Of a stretch of DNA of 64,000 nt, positions 1 through 9,949 are shown piece after piece. The DNA comes from Kangiella profundi (GTDB lineage Bacteria; Pseudomonadota; Gammaproteobacteria; Enterobacterales; Kangiellaceae), in assembly GCF_002838765.1 (NCBI RefSeq), contig NZ_CP025120.1, positions 1,488,001 through 1,552,000 of the forward strand. The letters are read 5' to 3'. The number at the start of each line of letters is the position of its first letter. Position 1 is the stretch's first letter. A model generated the notes under the pieces. It worked only from the letters and a program-made list of their open reading frames with translations, was not told the origin of the DNA and searched no databases. Both the position numbers and the translations under genes were made by a program.

Positions 1-788
1 CTGGAAAAATAGATATGCTCAGGAAACTCAGGGAATACAAAGAAATCCTCAAAGGTCTCAATGTTAGTGGCACAAAACTGCTTACGTTGGGAACCTCCAA
101 AATCAACCTGTAATATGCAATTATCTTTAATGAAATATATCAGTTGATCGATAACCGTCATTTTTTGCAATTGCTTGCCTTCTATAAAATCCGTCAAGCG
201 TTGATTCTGATTGACTGTTTTATTTGTAATATCAATGGTGGCGAAATAATCCGAGCCCAACACAGAGAGCGTTTTATCTGTATTGAGTGAGATTGACCAA
301 ACCTCTTTTGGGACACTTGGTGCATCAGCACTTTCAACCATCAGGTTTTGTAGTGAGTCAGTCCAATGGGTTACTTTTAAGGAGTGTACATCAACACTGT
401 CCAAGCCCTGAGGTGTCAAAACCCAGAGCGTTCTGTTGCCATCAAATAAAAGACTACTGATTGTTGGAGAGTTAATAGTTTCGGAATTAGTAGGAGAATG
501 GCGAAAAACAGTATTTTCGAATCCATCAAAACGATTTAGACCATCCTGAGTACCGATCCATGTATAGCCTAGACTATCCTGAGCAAGACTTAATACAGTA
601 CTTTGGCTTAAACCATTTTCAATGTTGTAAGTGTGGAATCGAATTCTCTGCAGGTTGGTTTTGGCATAAGCCAACTCTGTAAAAAGAAGGAGAAAAGTTA
701 ATAGAAAACCAAATATGCAGGCAAAGGTGTTTCGCGGCCTGGTCAGGCCGGTGATGAAATTAAGGTTTTTCCTCGAATCGTATATCAC
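1..788 (-). CDS. Beta-propeller (Reg_prop) sensor protein, N-terminal part, runs off the window
   Basis: This is the first ~262 codons of a protein whose 3' part lies outside the window. Reading from a GTG at 788, a short basic leader is followed by a hydrophobic segment (about residues 24-40) ending in a good signal-peptidase site (ELAYA before KTN). The mature part opens with the repeat typical of two-component regulator propellers: FHTYNIENGLSQSTVLSLAQ, then GYTWIGTQDGLNRFDG. In known families such propellers are periplasmic sensor heads followed by a membrane helix and a histidine kinase, GGDEF or response-regulator output; which one is present here cannot be seen. The start is inferred: no ATG is in frame, and GTG 788 overlaps the upstream acyltransferase gene by 29 nt, so the two may be coupled. 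No in-frame stop occurs through base 1. Confidence 0.75.
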   Translation of the reverse strand, partial: MIYDSRKNLNFITGLTRPRNTFACIFGFLLTFLLLFTELAYAKTNLQRIRFHTYNIENGLSQSTVLSLAQDSLGYTWIGTQDGLNRFDGFENTVFRHSPTNSETINSPTISSLLFDGNRTLWVLTPQGLDSVDVHSLKVTHWTDSLQNLMVESADAPSVPKEVWSISLNTDKTLSVLGSDYFATIDITNKTVNQNQRLTDFIEGKQLQKMTVIDQLIYFIKDNCILQVDFGGSQRKQFCATNIETFEDFFVFPEFPEHIYFS

Positions 789-1320
789 TCGCTAACTCTG
801 GTTTTATCCCTGTTTTATCTTTATAAAATGCTCTTATCACATCAAGGTCTTGTTCTTGATTACCACTTGGTCTAAGCAGATCCCCAATACCGATTTCTTT
901 GGTCTTTGAGTTCAGAAAGGTCATAACAATCGGAACTTCTGCTTTAAGTGCAATATGATAAAAACCGCTCTTCCAATAAGGTTTATAACTTCTTGTACCT
1001 TCAGGAGCAAGAGCAAATTGAATTTCATTTCTTTGTCTAATGATCTCGGCAACCTGATCAACCACTTTATTTGCTGAAGAGCGCTCTACTGGAATCCCGC
1101 CAAACATTCTAAAGAACCAACCAAACGGTGGCTTAAATAACGTGTGCTTGCCTAGAAAGGCCACTTTCATTTTGAAGCAAAGCCTTACCATCAGCATCAA
1201 AACGAAATCCCAATTTGAGGTATGCGGTGCGAAAATCACCACATACTTTTTATCATCGGGTAACTGGCCGACTAGTTTCCAGCCAAATAACCGAAGCAGG
1301 CCTTTCATGATAAAGCGCAT
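760..1320 (-). CDS. Lysophospholipid acyltransferase family protein (PlsC-like)
   Basis: A 186-residue membrane-associated acyltransferase of the glycerophosphate acyltransferase superfamily. The catalytic HxxxxD box is H33-D38 (APHTSNWDF), the substrate-binding GGIPVER block is at 74-80, and the EGTRS motif is at 107-111. The protein is short, lacking the ~60 extra residues of classical PlsC, like the compact family close to plant-type acyltransferases. It transfers an acyl chain from acyl-CoA or acyl-ACP to a lysophospholipid or related acceptor at the inner membrane; the acceptor is not predictable. It begins 9 nt after purF ends and probably sits at the distal end of that transcription unit. 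An alternative start is Met5. Confidence 0.85.
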   Translation of the reverse strand: MRFIMKGLLRLFGWKLVGQLPDDKKYVVIFAPHTSNWDFVLMLMVRLCFKMKVAFLGKHTLFKPPFGWFFRMFGGIPVERSSANKVVDQVAEIIRQRNEIQFALAPEGTRSYKPYWKSGFYHIALKAEVPIVMTFLNSKTKEIGIGDLLRPSGNQEQDLDVIRAFYKDKTGIKPELASDIRFEEKP

Positions 1321-1329
1321 AATGCCTCT

Positions 1330-2850
1330 CTATTGATTATGAAGATCCATAACCATCGCAGCGTCCTCTACTTCCTCAGTATCCTTGCTCTTTTTGGCAG
1401 AATCGTTGCGTAATTGTTGTAGCCTATCAAGATAATTCGAATCAATATCGCCAGTGATGTATTCACCAGTAAAAACAGACAGGTCAAAGTGCTTGATCGA
1501 AGGATTCCCTTCTCGAACTGCCTCAACCATACCTTCAATATCCAGGTAGATCATTTTGTCTGCGCCAATAACCTGCCCCACTTCTTCTTCGGTACGACCA
1601 TGCGCCACCAGTTCACTGGCAGCAGGCATATCGATACCGTAAACATTAGGATAGCGAACTGGAGGCGCAGCAGAAGCGAAATAAACCTTTTTAGCCCCTG
1701 CTTCTCGAGCCATTTCAATGATTTGCTCTGAAGTAGTGCCGCGCACAATGGAGTCATCAACCAGCAACACATTCTTATCACGGAACTCAAGCTCGATGGC
1801 ATTAAGCTTCTGGCGAACGCTCTTCTTACGCATCTGTTGACCTGGCATGATAAAAGTTCGACCAATATAGCGGTTTTTGATAAAACCATGGCGCATTTTA
1901 ACATTTAGCTCATGCGCTAATTGTACTGCAGAAGTTAACGATGTGTCTGGAATTGGAATGACCACGTCAATGTCATGATCAGGCCATTCGCGAAGAATTT
2001 TTTCTGCCAGCTTTTCACCCATACGTAAGCGGGCTTTATAAACTGAAACATTATCAATCATTGAGTCTGGACGCGCTAAATATACATGTTCAAAAATACA
2101 GGGTGTCAACTCACTATTCTCAAAGCACTGCTTTTCGTGCAGGGTTCCATCATCAGAGATAAAAACCGCATGACCAGCACCTATGTCATCAATCAATTCA
2201 TAACCAAGCGCATCCAGAGCCACAGACTCAGAAGCAACCATATATTCTATGCCGTTCTCAGTTTCGCGCTTGCCATAGACGGCTGGTCGAATACCGTGTG
2301 GGTCACGGAAGCATAATAAACCATGGCCATTAATCAGTGCGACTGCGGCATAAGCTCCCTTGCAGCGCTTAAAGACATTACCAACCGCATCAAAGATATC
2401 ATCGGGGCTCAATTGATTTTTATCTTTTAACTGCAACTCATGAGCTAGAACATTCAATAGAACTTCAGAGTCAGAGTTAGTATTCAGATGACGACGATCA
2501 GTTGAAAACAATTCTTCTTTCAACTGATCAGAATTCGTTAAGTTGCCATTATGTGCCAAGGTAATACCATAAGGCGAGTTCACATAAAGTGGTTGAGCTT
2601 CAGCGCTGGTAGAACTACCCGCAGTTGGATAACGAACATGACCAATACCAGTATTACCGGTTAATCGACGCATGTGGCGTGTATGAAACACATCACGAAC
2701 CAAACCGTTATCCTTACGAAGGTAAAGACGACCATTATCGGTAGTCACAATACCGGCAGCATCCTGGCCACGATGTTGTAAAACAGTTAATGCATCATAG
2801 ATGCTTTGGTTAACAGGACTTTTACCTACGATTCCAACAATACCACACAT
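1330..2850 (-). CDS. purF: Amidophosphoribosyltransferase
   Basis: Catalyses the first committed step of purine synthesis: PRPP plus glutamine gives 5-phosphoribosylamine, glutamate and pyrophosphate. The 506-residue length matches the proteobacterial enzyme. The N terminus MCGIVGIVG supplies the nucleophile Cys2 after Met removal and starts the class-II glutamine amidotransferase domain (about 1-235). The C-terminal half is a type-I phosphoribosyltransferase with the PRPP loop [13 protein letters not shown]. No iron-sulfur ligand set or propeptide as in the Bacillus type is visible. The gene starts 1 nt after cvpA ends, reproducing the conserved cvpA-purF pair, and the run folC-dedD-cvpA-purF is that of E. 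coli. A PurR-type operator was not recognised. Confidence 0.97.
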   Translation of the reverse strand: MCGIVGIVGKSPVNQSIYDALTVLQHRGQDAAGIVTTDNGRLYLRKDNGLVRDVFHTRHMRRLTGNTGIGHVRYPTAGSSTSAEAQPLYVNSPYGITLAHNGNLTNSDQLKEELFSTDRRHLNTNSDSEVLLNVLAHELQLKDKNQLSPDDIFDAVGNVFKRCKGAYAAVALINGHGLLCFRDPHGIRPAVYGKRETENGIEYMVASESVALDALGYELIDDIGAGHAVFISDDGTLHEKQCFENSELTPCIFEHVYLARPDSMIDNVSVYKARLRMGEKLAEKILREWPDHDIDVVIPIPDTSLTSAVQLAHELNVKMRHGFIKNRYIGRTFIMPGQQMRKKSVRQKLNAIELEFRDKNVLLVDDSIVRGTTSEQIIEMAREAGAKKVYFASAAPPVRYPNVYGIDMPAASELVAHGRTEEEVGQVIGADKMIYLDIEGMVEAVREGNPSIKHFDLSVFTGEYITGDIDSNYLDRLQQLRNDSAKKSKDTEEVEDAAMVMDLHNQ

Positions 2851-2851
2851 A

Positions 2852-3376
2852 TTACTTCTGCTCGTCTATTTCGGTTGGTGGCTCAGTGCCCTCTTTCAAC
2901 TGAGGGACAACTTCACCAAGTTGCTCATAAAACCATTCGGCGACCATCTCCATATGAGGCAACAAACTGGATTGCCCCCACCACTCGTCCTCTGGCACTG
3001 GGGTAAATTGCTTCAACCCCAGTACAATTAATGCCACTATTAAAACACCTCTGAGGGCACCAAAAATCATACCCAATAATCGATCGGTTCCACTTAAACC
3101 TGCTGCATCAACCATTCTGCCGACCATATAATTGACAACACCCGCGATAACCAGAGTCACCACAAACAGTGACAACCAGGCTACTCCAAGACGGATGCTG
3201 TTAGTATCAATATGATTGACTAGAAGTTCGGCAAGCGGCTCATAAAAGCCTTTGGCGACAAAGAATGCTGCAATCCAACCTGCTAAAGACATGGCCTCAC
3301 GTACGAAACCACGAAGCAAGCTAATTAAAGCTGAAATGCCAATAATGGCAAGGATAACCCAATCGACCCAAATCAT
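2852..3376 (-). CDS. cvpA: CvpA family inner-membrane protein
   Basis: A 174-residue integral membrane protein of the colicin V production family. It has four hydrophobic stretches (roughly 5-25, 30-50, 65-85 and 100-122) and a polar C-terminal tail ending in a charged TEIDEQK. The N-terminal signature [20 protein letters not shown] is typical. In E. coli the protein is needed for colicin V export and envelope stress tolerance; its biochemical role is unsettled. Conserved synteny with purF immediately downstream (1-nt gap) supports the assignment. There is no clear Shine-Dalgarno sequence before the ATG at 3376, though the predicted start matches the usual family N terminus. Confidence 0.93.
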   Translation of the reverse strand: MIWVDWVILAIIGISALISLLRGFVREAMSLAGWIAAFFVAKGFYEPLAELLVNHIDTNSIRLGVAWLSLFVVTLVIAGVVNYMVGRMVDAAGLSGTDRLLGMIFGALRGVLIVALIVLGLKQFTPVPEDEWWGQSSLLPHMEMVAEWFYEQLGEVVPQLKEGTEPPTEIDEQK

Positions 3377-3438
3377 TAAGGAGGCTAATGTGTTGTGTTG
3401 GCGGCTATTTTAACAGAGCTGGCAGTCAGGTGAAATGA

Positions 3439-4275
3439 TTAATGTTGCTTTGGGTCAAACTCAATAACTTTGACCTTTGCGCCAACCATCTTTTCCAACT
3501 CAGATGTGCGGCTTTCTGCTTCACCTTTCACCGGATAAGGTCCGACGTAGACTCTTGCGAAAGAGTCTCCAACCCTTTGGTAAGCTCTATAACCCTCATC
3601 TCTTAACTGACCCACAAGTCGAGTGGCATTGTCTTTATTGGAAAAAGAGCCTATTTGAATGAGCCAGGCTGTATCAGAAAAAGCTAATTCTGTTTCAACC
3701 GCTGACTCGCTAGCTTTAACAGTAGTTTCAACCTCTGCATTTTGCTGAGTCTGCTTGCTTGAAATGTCTTCAGCTGGCTTTGACTCAGGCTTTGTTTCAG
3801 GTTTAGCCTCAGTTTTTGCAACTGTTTCTACTTTAGGTTGTGATTCTGACTTAGTTATATCGGTATTTTCTTTTACAGGCTCAGTCTTGGCGCTGTCACC
3901 TGAACTATCTATATTGGACAATTCTTCCTTTGCAGGCTCCTGCTTTTCAGCTGTTTTTTGAGAAACCTGCGTTTCAGAGACTTTCTTATTAGCCAAATCA
4001 GTGACAGCGGACTGATTATTTTCGTCATTATCATCAAGATTGATGACTAATGGGCCTTTCTCTACAGGGCCATCCAGTTGTGCTTCGGGCTGCTGGTTCG
4101 GACTAGAGTTTTCTATATCTTTATATTGAGACTTATGCTCACTTGGTACTTCAGGGATTTGTGACTGAATTTGAGAGCGGTATTTCTCACTATCAAGAAT
4201 CATAGGCAGAAAAAAAACTGCCAACGCCAGAATGACTGATGCACCAACTAAACGATATTTTAATTTTTCATCCAC
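3439..4275 (-). CDS. dedD: SPOR-domain protein (DedD-like), divisome associated
   Basis: A 278-residue bitopic membrane protein. A short cytoplasmic start is followed by one transmembrane helix (about 8-26, VGASVILALAVFFLPMIL). A long low-complexity linker rich in Glu, Lys, Pro, Ser and Thr (about 35-195) leads to a C-terminal SPOR domain (about 202-275) beginning WLIQIGSFSNKDNATRL and including GDSFARVYVGPY. SPOR domains bind denuded glycan strands at the septum; DedD of E. coli is a divisome protein that promotes septal peptidoglycan synthesis. Position between folC (3-nt gap) and cvpA (62-nt gap) matches the E. coli order. The linker is longer than in E. coli DedD (220 residues). Confidence 0.88.
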   Translation of the reverse strand: MDEKLKYRLVGASVILALAVFFLPMILDSEKYRSQIQSQIPEVPSEHKSQYKDIENSSPNQQPEAQLDGPVEKGPLVINLDDNDENNQSAVTDLANKKVSETQVSQKTAEKQEPAKEELSNIDSSGDSAKTEPVKENTDITKSESQPKVETVAKTEAKPETKPESKPAEDISSKQTQQNAEVETTVKASESAVETELAFSDTAWLIQIGSFSNKDNATRLVGQLRDEGYRAYQRVGDSFARVYVGPYPVKGEAESRTSELEKMVGAKVKVIEFDPKQH

Positions 4276-4278
4276 AGC

Positions 4279-5595
4279 TTAAGCCTCATATTGCTTGCGG
4301 GTTGCCAGCTTTTTTTCTAACTCATGCCAAGATTCAAGCATCAAGCTCACAGTGACAAAAGAGCCAAAAACAACCAACGCTTCATTCTGTTGTTGATGTT
4401 GCCAATAATCGTCAAAGGCATCAACTAAGAAATGGTAAGATTTTGCGTCTGTTCGTGCAAATTCAGGCAATTTTGCCAGCAGTTCTTCACCTTTGGCACC
4501 TCGTGGTCCAGGAAGATCAATACAATACCAATTATCAACTTCAGAACACAGTGATAAGCAGCTTGCAATGTCCTTATCTTTTAACATACCGCAGATTGCA
4601 CTGACTTTCTCTATTCCTCTACTCTTAAGTTGTTGCAGTTTGTTATTCAATACTCTAGCTGAGTCGGGATTATGAGCGACATCGACAATAATGGCTGGCT
4701 CTTTTGATAAATATTGAAAGCGACCAGGGAATTGCAATTTATGGAATGAACTAACCACTGCTTTTTCTGAAGTCTTAGCAGAGTAAACAAGCACAAAAGC
4801 CTCTAATGCTCCAGCCAGATTAGTGACCAATAAATCATTATTGGCTAAGCCGCTTAGTGAAATCTTTTGCCCATCAGCATCTGTATTGAAATTCCAACTC
4901 TGCCCAGTTTCTATGTAGTGATAATCTTTCTGTGCCAAGTAACTTTTTGCATTTCTTGTTTCAGCTTCAGGCAATAAAAGCTCTGCCGTTTGAGGATCTG
5001 CAATGATTGCTGGGGTTTTAGCGCGCATGATACCGGCTTTTTCATAAGCCACCTTCTCCAGAGTATCTCCTAGCCAGGCAACATGATCCAATCCAATGGA
5101 CGTAATAACAGCAACATCTGGGTCTATAATATTAACGGCATCCATGCGCCCACCCAGACCAACTTCGAGCACAATCAACTCAAGCGGCTGGCTTTTAAAC
5201 AACCAAAATGCGACCAATGTGGTAAATTCAAAGTACGTTAAAGGAACATCACCCTGGTTCTTAGCAATATATTTAAATGCCTCCACCAGTTCCTGATCAG
5301 AAACAGGCTGTCCATCAAATTTAATTCGTTCGTTAAATCTTAACAGGTGGGGAGACGTATAACTGGCAACAGATAGTCCATGCTCAATGGCCAGTGACTC
5401 AAGAGCAGCTACAACGGTTCCTTTACCATTAGTGCCTGCTACAGTGATCACAGGGGCATTCAGCTTGTCTAAGCCTAACTTGTTTGCGACATTCTTAATT
5501 CGACCAAGACCAAGCTCTATCTGATGAATAGGATGAGCCTGTTCAAGCCAGGCTATCCATTCATCTAAAGTTTCAAAATCAGGAGAGGCACTCAC
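4279..5595 (-). CDS. folC: Bifunctional dihydrofolate synthase / folylpolyglutamate synthase
   Basis: Adds glutamate to dihydropteroate to make dihydrofolate and extends polyglutamate chains on reduced folates, using ATP. The 438-residue length is normal for FolC. The Mur-ligase ATP loop AGTNGKGTVVAALE lies near residue 53; GGRMDAVNIIDPDV and the Mg-binding THxGLDH-like segment ITSIGLDHVAWLG are present, as is DVAHNPDSARVL near the start of the C-terminal Mur-ligase domain. It follows accD by 17 nt and precedes dedD by 3 nt, so it is in a continuous operon with both, as in enterobacteria. Confidence 0.96.
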   Translation of the reverse strand: MSASPDFETLDEWIAWLEQAHPIHQIELGLGRIKNVANKLGLDKLNAPVITVAGTNGKGTVVAALESLAIEHGLSVASYTSPHLLRFNERIKFDGQPVSDQELVEAFKYIAKNQGDVPLTYFEFTTLVAFWLFKSQPLELIVLEVGLGGRMDAVNIIDPDVAVITSIGLDHVAWLGDTLEKVAYEKAGIMRAKTPAIIADPQTAELLLPEAETRNAKSYLAQKDYHYIETGQSWNFNTDADGQKISLSGLANNDLLVTNLAGALEAFVLVYSAKTSEKAVVSSFHKLQFPGRFQYLSKEPAIIVDVAHNPDSARVLNNKLQQLKSRGIEKVSAICGMLKDKDIASCLSLCSEVDNWYCIDLPGPRGAKGEELLAKLPEFARTDAKSYHFLVDAFDDYWQHQQQNEALVVFGSFVTVSLMLESWHELEKKLATRKQYEA

Positions 5596-5612
5596 TGCAC
5601 GTCTTGAATATA

Positions 5613-6479
5613 TCAGGCAGCAGGTTTAGAAAGGTTTAGTAGTTTTGCAGCAAGGCGTGAAACGGTATCACGCATTTCTCGACGATCTACAATCATGTCA
5701 ATCGCACCATGCTCTAGCCAGAACTCACTCAAGCGGAAGCCTTCTGGTAGCTTCTCTCGAATGGTTTGCTCAATTACGCGTTGACCAGCGAAACCAATCA
5801 ATGCCTTTGGCTCAGCAATCTGAATATCACCAAGCATAGCAAGACTTGCTGTAACACCACCCATGGTCGGGTCGGTTAAAACTGAAATATAGGGAAGTTT
5901 AGCTTCGGAGAGTTTAGCCAAGGCAGCACTGGTTTTAGCCATTTGCATAAGGGATACCAAAGCTTCCTGCATACGCGCGCCACCACTGGCTGAAAAACAA
6001 ACAAGTGCGGAACGCGTTTCAATCGCAGCATTAACAGCTCGGACAAACTTTTCACCGACTACTGAGCCCATAGAGCCACCCATGTACTCAAAGTTGAAAG
6101 CACATGCTACAACTGGGATATCGTTTACTGATCCTTTAAAAGCGATCAGAGCATCATTTTCATTAGTCTTCTTCTGCGCGGCAGTTATGCGGTCTTTATA
6201 TTTTTTGGAGTCGCGAAACTTGAGCATATCCACCGGTTTCATATTGGCACCGATCTCTTTGCGATTAGCTTCATCCATAAACAGCTCTAAGCGAGTTCTC
6301 GCTTTAATACGCATGTGATTGTCACACTTAGGACAAACCTGCTGACTACGCTCCAGCTCTGCATAATAAAGAACACTTTCGCATGCAGTACATTTGCTCC
6401 AAACACCTTCAGGAATGGATTTCTTTTTTTGCGAACCCTCAGGATTACGCTTAGGTAATAATCTCTCTAACCAACTCAT
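5613..6479 (-). CDS. accD: Acetyl-CoA carboxylase, carboxyltransferase subunit beta
   Basis: Forms with AccA the carboxyltransferase that moves CO2 from carboxybiotin to acetyl-CoA to make malonyl-CoA. The 288-residue protein starts [11 protein letters not shown] and carries the N-terminal four-cysteine zinc ribbon (CTAC near residue 31, CPKC near 53), followed by the crotonase-like domain with [13 protein letters not shown] and [18 protein letters not shown]. All family motifs are intact. It is the first gene of the accD-folC-dedD-cvpA-purF run; 126 nt separate it from truA, which may hold its own promoter. Confidence 0.97.
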   Translation of the reverse strand: MSWLERLLPKRNPEGSQKKKSIPEGVWSKCTACESVLYYAELERSQQVCPKCDNHMRIKARTRLELFMDEANRKEIGANMKPVDMLKFRDSKKYKDRITAAQKKTNENDALIAFKGSVNDIPVVACAFNFEYMGGSMGSVVGEKFVRAVNAAIETRSALVCFSASGGARMQEALVSLMQMAKTSAALAKLSEAKLPYISVLTDPTMGGVTASLAMLGDIQIAEPKALIGFAGQRVIEQTIREKLPEGFRLSEFWLEHGAIDMIVDRREMRDTVSRLAAKLLNLSKPAA

Positions 6480-6509
6480 ATTTTCAATTTTTCATTAGTG
6501 GCTTAATAA

Positions 6510-6550
6510 ATTGCCCGCATTGTAACAGGTTTCAGGGCAAACGGAATAAT
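6510..6550 (-). promoter_or_regulatory. Possible accD promoter and inverted repeat
   Basis: In the truA-accD gap the minus strand carries a -10-like TACAAT (6519-6524) without a good -35. TTGCCC (6511-6516) and GGGCAA (6535-6540) form a 6-bp inverted repeat around it. It could be promoter, operator or a weak terminator for truA. Confidence 0.3.
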
Positions 6551-6605
6551 GCTCTGGTTTAACCACTTCAAGCTTTTGTCGATTTAATCTCAATTCGTAA
6601 AAACT

Positions 6606-7406
6606 CTACTGGGTAACTCTTTCAGGCAGGAAAAGCGGTCCCAGAGAAGCTTTGGGCAAACCAAAAGTCTCTGGATAATCTACATCCACCAGATAAAGTC
6701 CGTTAGGGCTGGCAGTTGGCGCTGCCTGGGTTCTATCGCGACCTTCGATCAGATCTTTTGCCCATTGAGGCTTTTGGTTATGACGGCCAATTTCAATAAG
6801 ACTACCCGCGATATTTCTTACCATATGATGTAAAAAAGCATTCGCCTTTATATCTATGACCACAAATTGACCAATAGGCTCAACAAAAAGATGATGGATA
6901 TTTCTAAAGGATGTTCTAGATTGACAGCTCGCGGCCTGAAATGCAGCAAAGTCCTGCTCTCCAGGGAAAAACTGACATGCCTCATTCATTGCATTAATAT
7001 CCAAGGGCGCTCTACACCAGGTTAAACCAGAACGAGCAATTGCTGGTCTGGTTGGTGTATTTGCAATGATATAACGATAACGGCGAGCTGTAGCACTGAA
7101 CCTGGCATGAAAATCATCCGCTACCAGATGCGCCCAGCGGACAGCAATATCGTCGGGTAATTGAGTATTTGCACCCATCGTCCACGCTTTTAGCGGGCGC
7201 TCATTATCCAATTCAAAATGGATTACCTGTCCAGTGGCATGTACACCGGTATCAGTGCGGCCAGCACAAAACACTTCAATTGGCTGGTCCGCAATCTTGG
7301 ATAGCACTCGTTCTAGCGTCTGCTGTACAGAAGCTGCATGAGACTGCCTTTGCCAGCCATGATACCTATGTCCATCGTACTCAATGCAGAGTGCGACTTT
7401 AGCCAT
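6606..7406 (-). CDS. truA: tRNA pseudouridine(38-40) synthase
   Basis: Isomerises U38, U39 and U40 in the anticodon arm of tRNAs. The 266-residue protein starts with the family signature [17 protein letters not shown] and has the catalytic aspartate D52 in [13 protein letters not shown]. The central [14 protein letters not shown] and the C-terminal [17 protein letters not shown] blocks are intact. It lies between fimV and accD, a usual gammaproteobacterial position (asd/usg-fimV-truA-accD). Its ATG follows the fimV stop by 88 nt, with a terminator-like hairpin between them. Confidence 0.97.
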   Translation of the reverse strand: MAKVALCIEYDGHRYHGWQRQSHAASVQQTLERVLSKIADQPIEVFCAGRTDTGVHATGQVIHFELDNERPLKAWTMGANTQLPDDIAVRWAHLVADDFHARFSATARRYRYIIANTPTRPAIARSGLTWCRAPLDINAMNEACQFFPGEQDFAAFQAASCQSRTSFRNIHHLFVEPIGQFVVIDIKANAFLHHMVRNIAGSLIEIGRHNQKPQWAKDLIEGRDRTQAAPTASPNGLYLVDVDYPETFGLPKASLGPLFLPERVTQ

Positions 7407-7442
7407 AATTAAATTCTCTATTCACTGTGTTGAAATGAATAA

Positions 7443-7461
7443 CACCGGGCTTAACCCGGTG
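7443..7461 (-). terminator. Hairpin between fimV and truA
   Basis: A perfect 7-bp stem (CACCGGG / CCCGGTG) with a 5-nt loop lies just after the fimV stop. Read on the minus strand it is followed by TTATTCATTT, a weak U-rich tail, so it may be a partial terminator or attenuator between fimV and truA. Confidence 0.5.
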
Positions 7462-7494
7462 CTATTAAAAGAGCATTATTTGTGCCGGTAAGAA

Positions 7495-9825
7495 TTAGTG
7501 CTTAGCTAATAACTTACTTGCTTCTTCACTCTGAGCAGAATTACCTTCTTTTTGAACCTCCTGCAAAATATCTTTCGCAGAATCTTCATCGCCCATTTCT
7601 AAGTAGGCTTTTGCCAGTTCAAGTTTGGTCTGAACTTCATCTTCACTAACATCAGATTCATGCTCACCAACAGGCTCAAAGCTCATCGAATCAGACTCCT
7701 CTGTGACTTTTTCTTCATCATCTGAATCAAGTGCAAAATCAATACTATTATCATCAGAATCTGAGCTATCGGCTACCGGTTTCGAAGCAAGCTTATCTTC
7801 GCTTGCCGTTTCTTCAACTTCTTTTTCGAAGTCACTCAAATCGAAATCCAGTGAGTCATCTGCAGAAGTAGTGTCTACCTCGGGCTCTTCTGTAGCTTCA
7901 AGCTCAGCAGTTAGGTCTACATTAACTTCTTTACCTTCTTCTTGCTGGTCGAAACCGAAAACATCATCCTCATCTGGTAAAGGCTTTGTTTTTACGGGTT
8001 CAGCTGGTTTAGGAGGTTCTACCAAAGCTGACAAGCTGGCAACTTTAAGTCCTAGCTTTGAGTCATGATCAAAACTTTTGGATAAACCGGACTTAAGCTC
8101 ATGGAACTTCGCTGAGTTCTTTTGACTGGCTAGAATCTCCATGTACTTAACGCGGATTTCATCATTACCTGGCTCTTTGGCCAAAGCCTTTTCTAGAACG
8201 TTATTGGCTTCCGTCATTTTGCCTCGAGCTATTAGAACATCGGCCTCGCTGATTGGATCAGAGGTCGCATCATCAAATGTCATTTTGTCTTTGTTGAGGA
8301 ATGAATCTCTTGGTGATGAAGGCTCCTTCTTACTTCCAGAACCACCAAAGTTTGGAATTAAGCTCGATTCGCCCTCTTCGGGTGGTTGACGGTTGCGCCA
8401 ATAGACGGCTCCACCTGCTATCGCTAATAACCCAAGTAAACCGCCACCAACCCAGTACCAGAACCCCTCTGCCTGATAAAAGGCTTCTTCTTTTTCGTTA
8501 GAGCTGCTTGCAGGTAATGAATCCGGTTTGCTATCAGTAGCTGCAGTTTCGGCAATGGCTTCTTTTTCTGCGCTATCAGCAGCAGTATCTTCGGCGACAT
8601 TCTCTTCTGCGCCACTTTGCTCTTGCGGTGAATCAATTGGCAAACTATCTTCGGCAACTTCAGCACTTCCAGACAACACCGCCAAAGTGTCATCTTCCAA
8701 CTTTACACCAGTATCGGCTAAGTCTTCTTTCGCCTCTAACTCTTCTTTAAGCTGTTGATTTTGAAGTTTTAATGTCTCAACTGCTTCGCGCAGTGTATTA
8801 ACTTCATTTTGTAACTCATCTACCGAACCTGATTCTGTTTCCGAGCCACCCGCTTGGTTTAGCGAGCTATCTTCAACACTGGCAATACTTAAACGACCGC
8901 CCTGAGTTGTGGAATCAGTTCTTGCTTCGGTCTCGGTGACTGTTTTACGAACATCTAATGGTGCCTGGCTACCTGATAAAGAAGCTCGATATTCGCTCAA
9001 AGCCTCTGCATGTGAAATGTCATTTATTAATGAACGATCTGGTACATTTAGTTTATAACCAGCTTTAAGACGATTTATATCGTTATTAATAAAAGCATCA
9101 GGGTTACTGCGATAAAGCGCAATCAAAGTCTGTTGGACCGTCGCATTATCAGGTCTCACCTGACTGGCAATGCTCCACAGTGTCTGGCCGCGGCCAACAC
9201 TCCAGCTATTTCCATCAAAAACCGGAGCTGAGCGACGCTGAGTTGGCTCAGTTCTGGTTATTGGTTCCGATGAGGTTTGCTTTGGTGGTTCAGTAACGGG
9301 AGGCTCTTGCTGACTAGAGACACTAGGTTCAGGGGTACGCTTTACTTCTTCAGTAACCCTTGATGGACGCTGAGTAGGAGTTACCTGAGTTGTTGCTGGC
9401 TCAGCAGTAATAACTGGTGTTGTTTTGTTAAAAACTGGTGGGTCTAATAACAGGGTATATTCTCGCATCAGCTTACCCTGCGGCCAGTCCAGTTCGATAA
9501 TGATATTTACATAGGGTTCTTTAATTGGGGAATCACTTGAAAGACGAATAGCTTTTGAGCCATCACCTTTGGTATAGACTTCGAATCTTAGAAGACTATG
9601 AAAAGGTTCGCGAGTTACGCCATAACGCTCATAAGCCTCAAATGAAGCAATTTTTGCCCGCAGATCAGATTCCTGAAGTTCCTTTGAAGAAAGGAGAACA
9701 ATTTCCGCATTAAGTGGTTGGTTTAGACCTGATTCAGTTTTTAGTTCTCCAAGTCCAAGCGACCAGGCCTGAGAAGTCATTAGTGCCGTCGATACAGCGA
9801 CAGTCGCAGCTAATTTACGAAACAT
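7495..9825 (-). CDS. fimV: FimV/HubP family polar landmark protein
   Basis: A 776-residue inner-membrane protein related to Pseudomonas FimV and Vibrio HubP, which organise the cell pole, type IV pilus assembly and chemotaxis proteins. The start is taken at ATG 9825 because it has a strong Shine-Dalgarno (GAGGGAGAA) and begins a signal peptide (MFRKLAATVAVSTALMTSQA); an upstream ATG at 9873 adds 16 residues without support. Order: conserved FimV N-terminal domain (to about 130), a Pro/Thr-rich linker, a LysM domain (about 207-262, SVGRGQTLWSIASQVRPD), a coiled coil (about 333-365), a Glu/Ser-rich stretch, one transmembrane helix (FWYWVGGGLLGLLAIAGGAV), a very acidic cytoplasmic part with TPR-like repeats, and the FimV C-terminal motif (LELAKAYLEMGDEDSAKDIL). 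It lies between asd and truA as in Pseudomonas. Confidence 0.93.
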   Translation of the reverse strand: MFRKLAATVAVSTALMTSQAWSLGLGELKTESGLNQPLNAEIVLLSSKELQESDLRAKIASFEAYERYGVTREPFHSLLRFEVYTKGDGSKAIRLSSDSPIKEPYVNIIIELDWPQGKLMREYTLLLDPPVFNKTTPVITAEPATTQVTPTQRPSRVTEEVKRTPEPSVSSQQEPPVTEPPKQTSSEPITRTEPTQRRSAPVFDGNSWSVGRGQTLWSIASQVRPDNATVQQTLIALYRSNPDAFINNDINRLKAGYKLNVPDRSLINDISHAEALSEYRASLSGSQAPLDVRKTVTETEARTDSTTQGGRLSIASVEDSSLNQAGGSETESGSVDELQNEVNTLREAVETLKLQNQQLKEELEAKEDLADTGVKLEDDTLAVLSGSAEVAEDSLPIDSPQEQSGAEENVAEDTAADSAEKEAIAETAATDSKPDSLPASSSNEKEEAFYQAEGFWYWVGGGLLGLLAIAGGAVYWRNRQPPEEGESSLIPNFGGSGSKKEPSSPRDSFLNKDKMTFDDATSDPISEADVLIARGKMTEANNVLEKALAKEPGNDEIRVKYMEILASQKNSAKFHELKSGLSKSFDHDSKLGLKVASLSALVEPPKPAEPVKTKPLPDEDDVFGFDQQEEGKEVNVDLTAELEATEEPEVDTTSADDSLDFDLSDFEKEVEETASEDKLASKPVADSSDSDDNSIDFALDSDDEEKVTEESDSMSFEPVGEHESDVSEDEVQTKLELAKAYLEMGDEDSAKDILQEVQKEGNSAQSEEASKLLAKH

Positions 9826-9949
9826 AAGTTCTCCCTCTTGAATACCCTTATTAAAATTCCACTCAGAAAGCAAAACGACGTCCTGCTTTCTGAGGTCAGA
9901 ACTTAAGATTATACTTTAAGTTAGCTATTGTTAAGTGCTAATTTTGCGA

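Noticed and set aside
7703-8068. Serine-rich 121-codon open frame on the plus strand
   Set aside because: Mirror of the acidic Glu/Asp-rich repeats of fimV; low complexity, no start signal.
9905-9935. ACTTAA...TTAAGT inverted repeat upstream of fimV as a terminator of asd
   Set aside because: The stem is AT-only and lacks a T-run in the minus direction; too weak to call.
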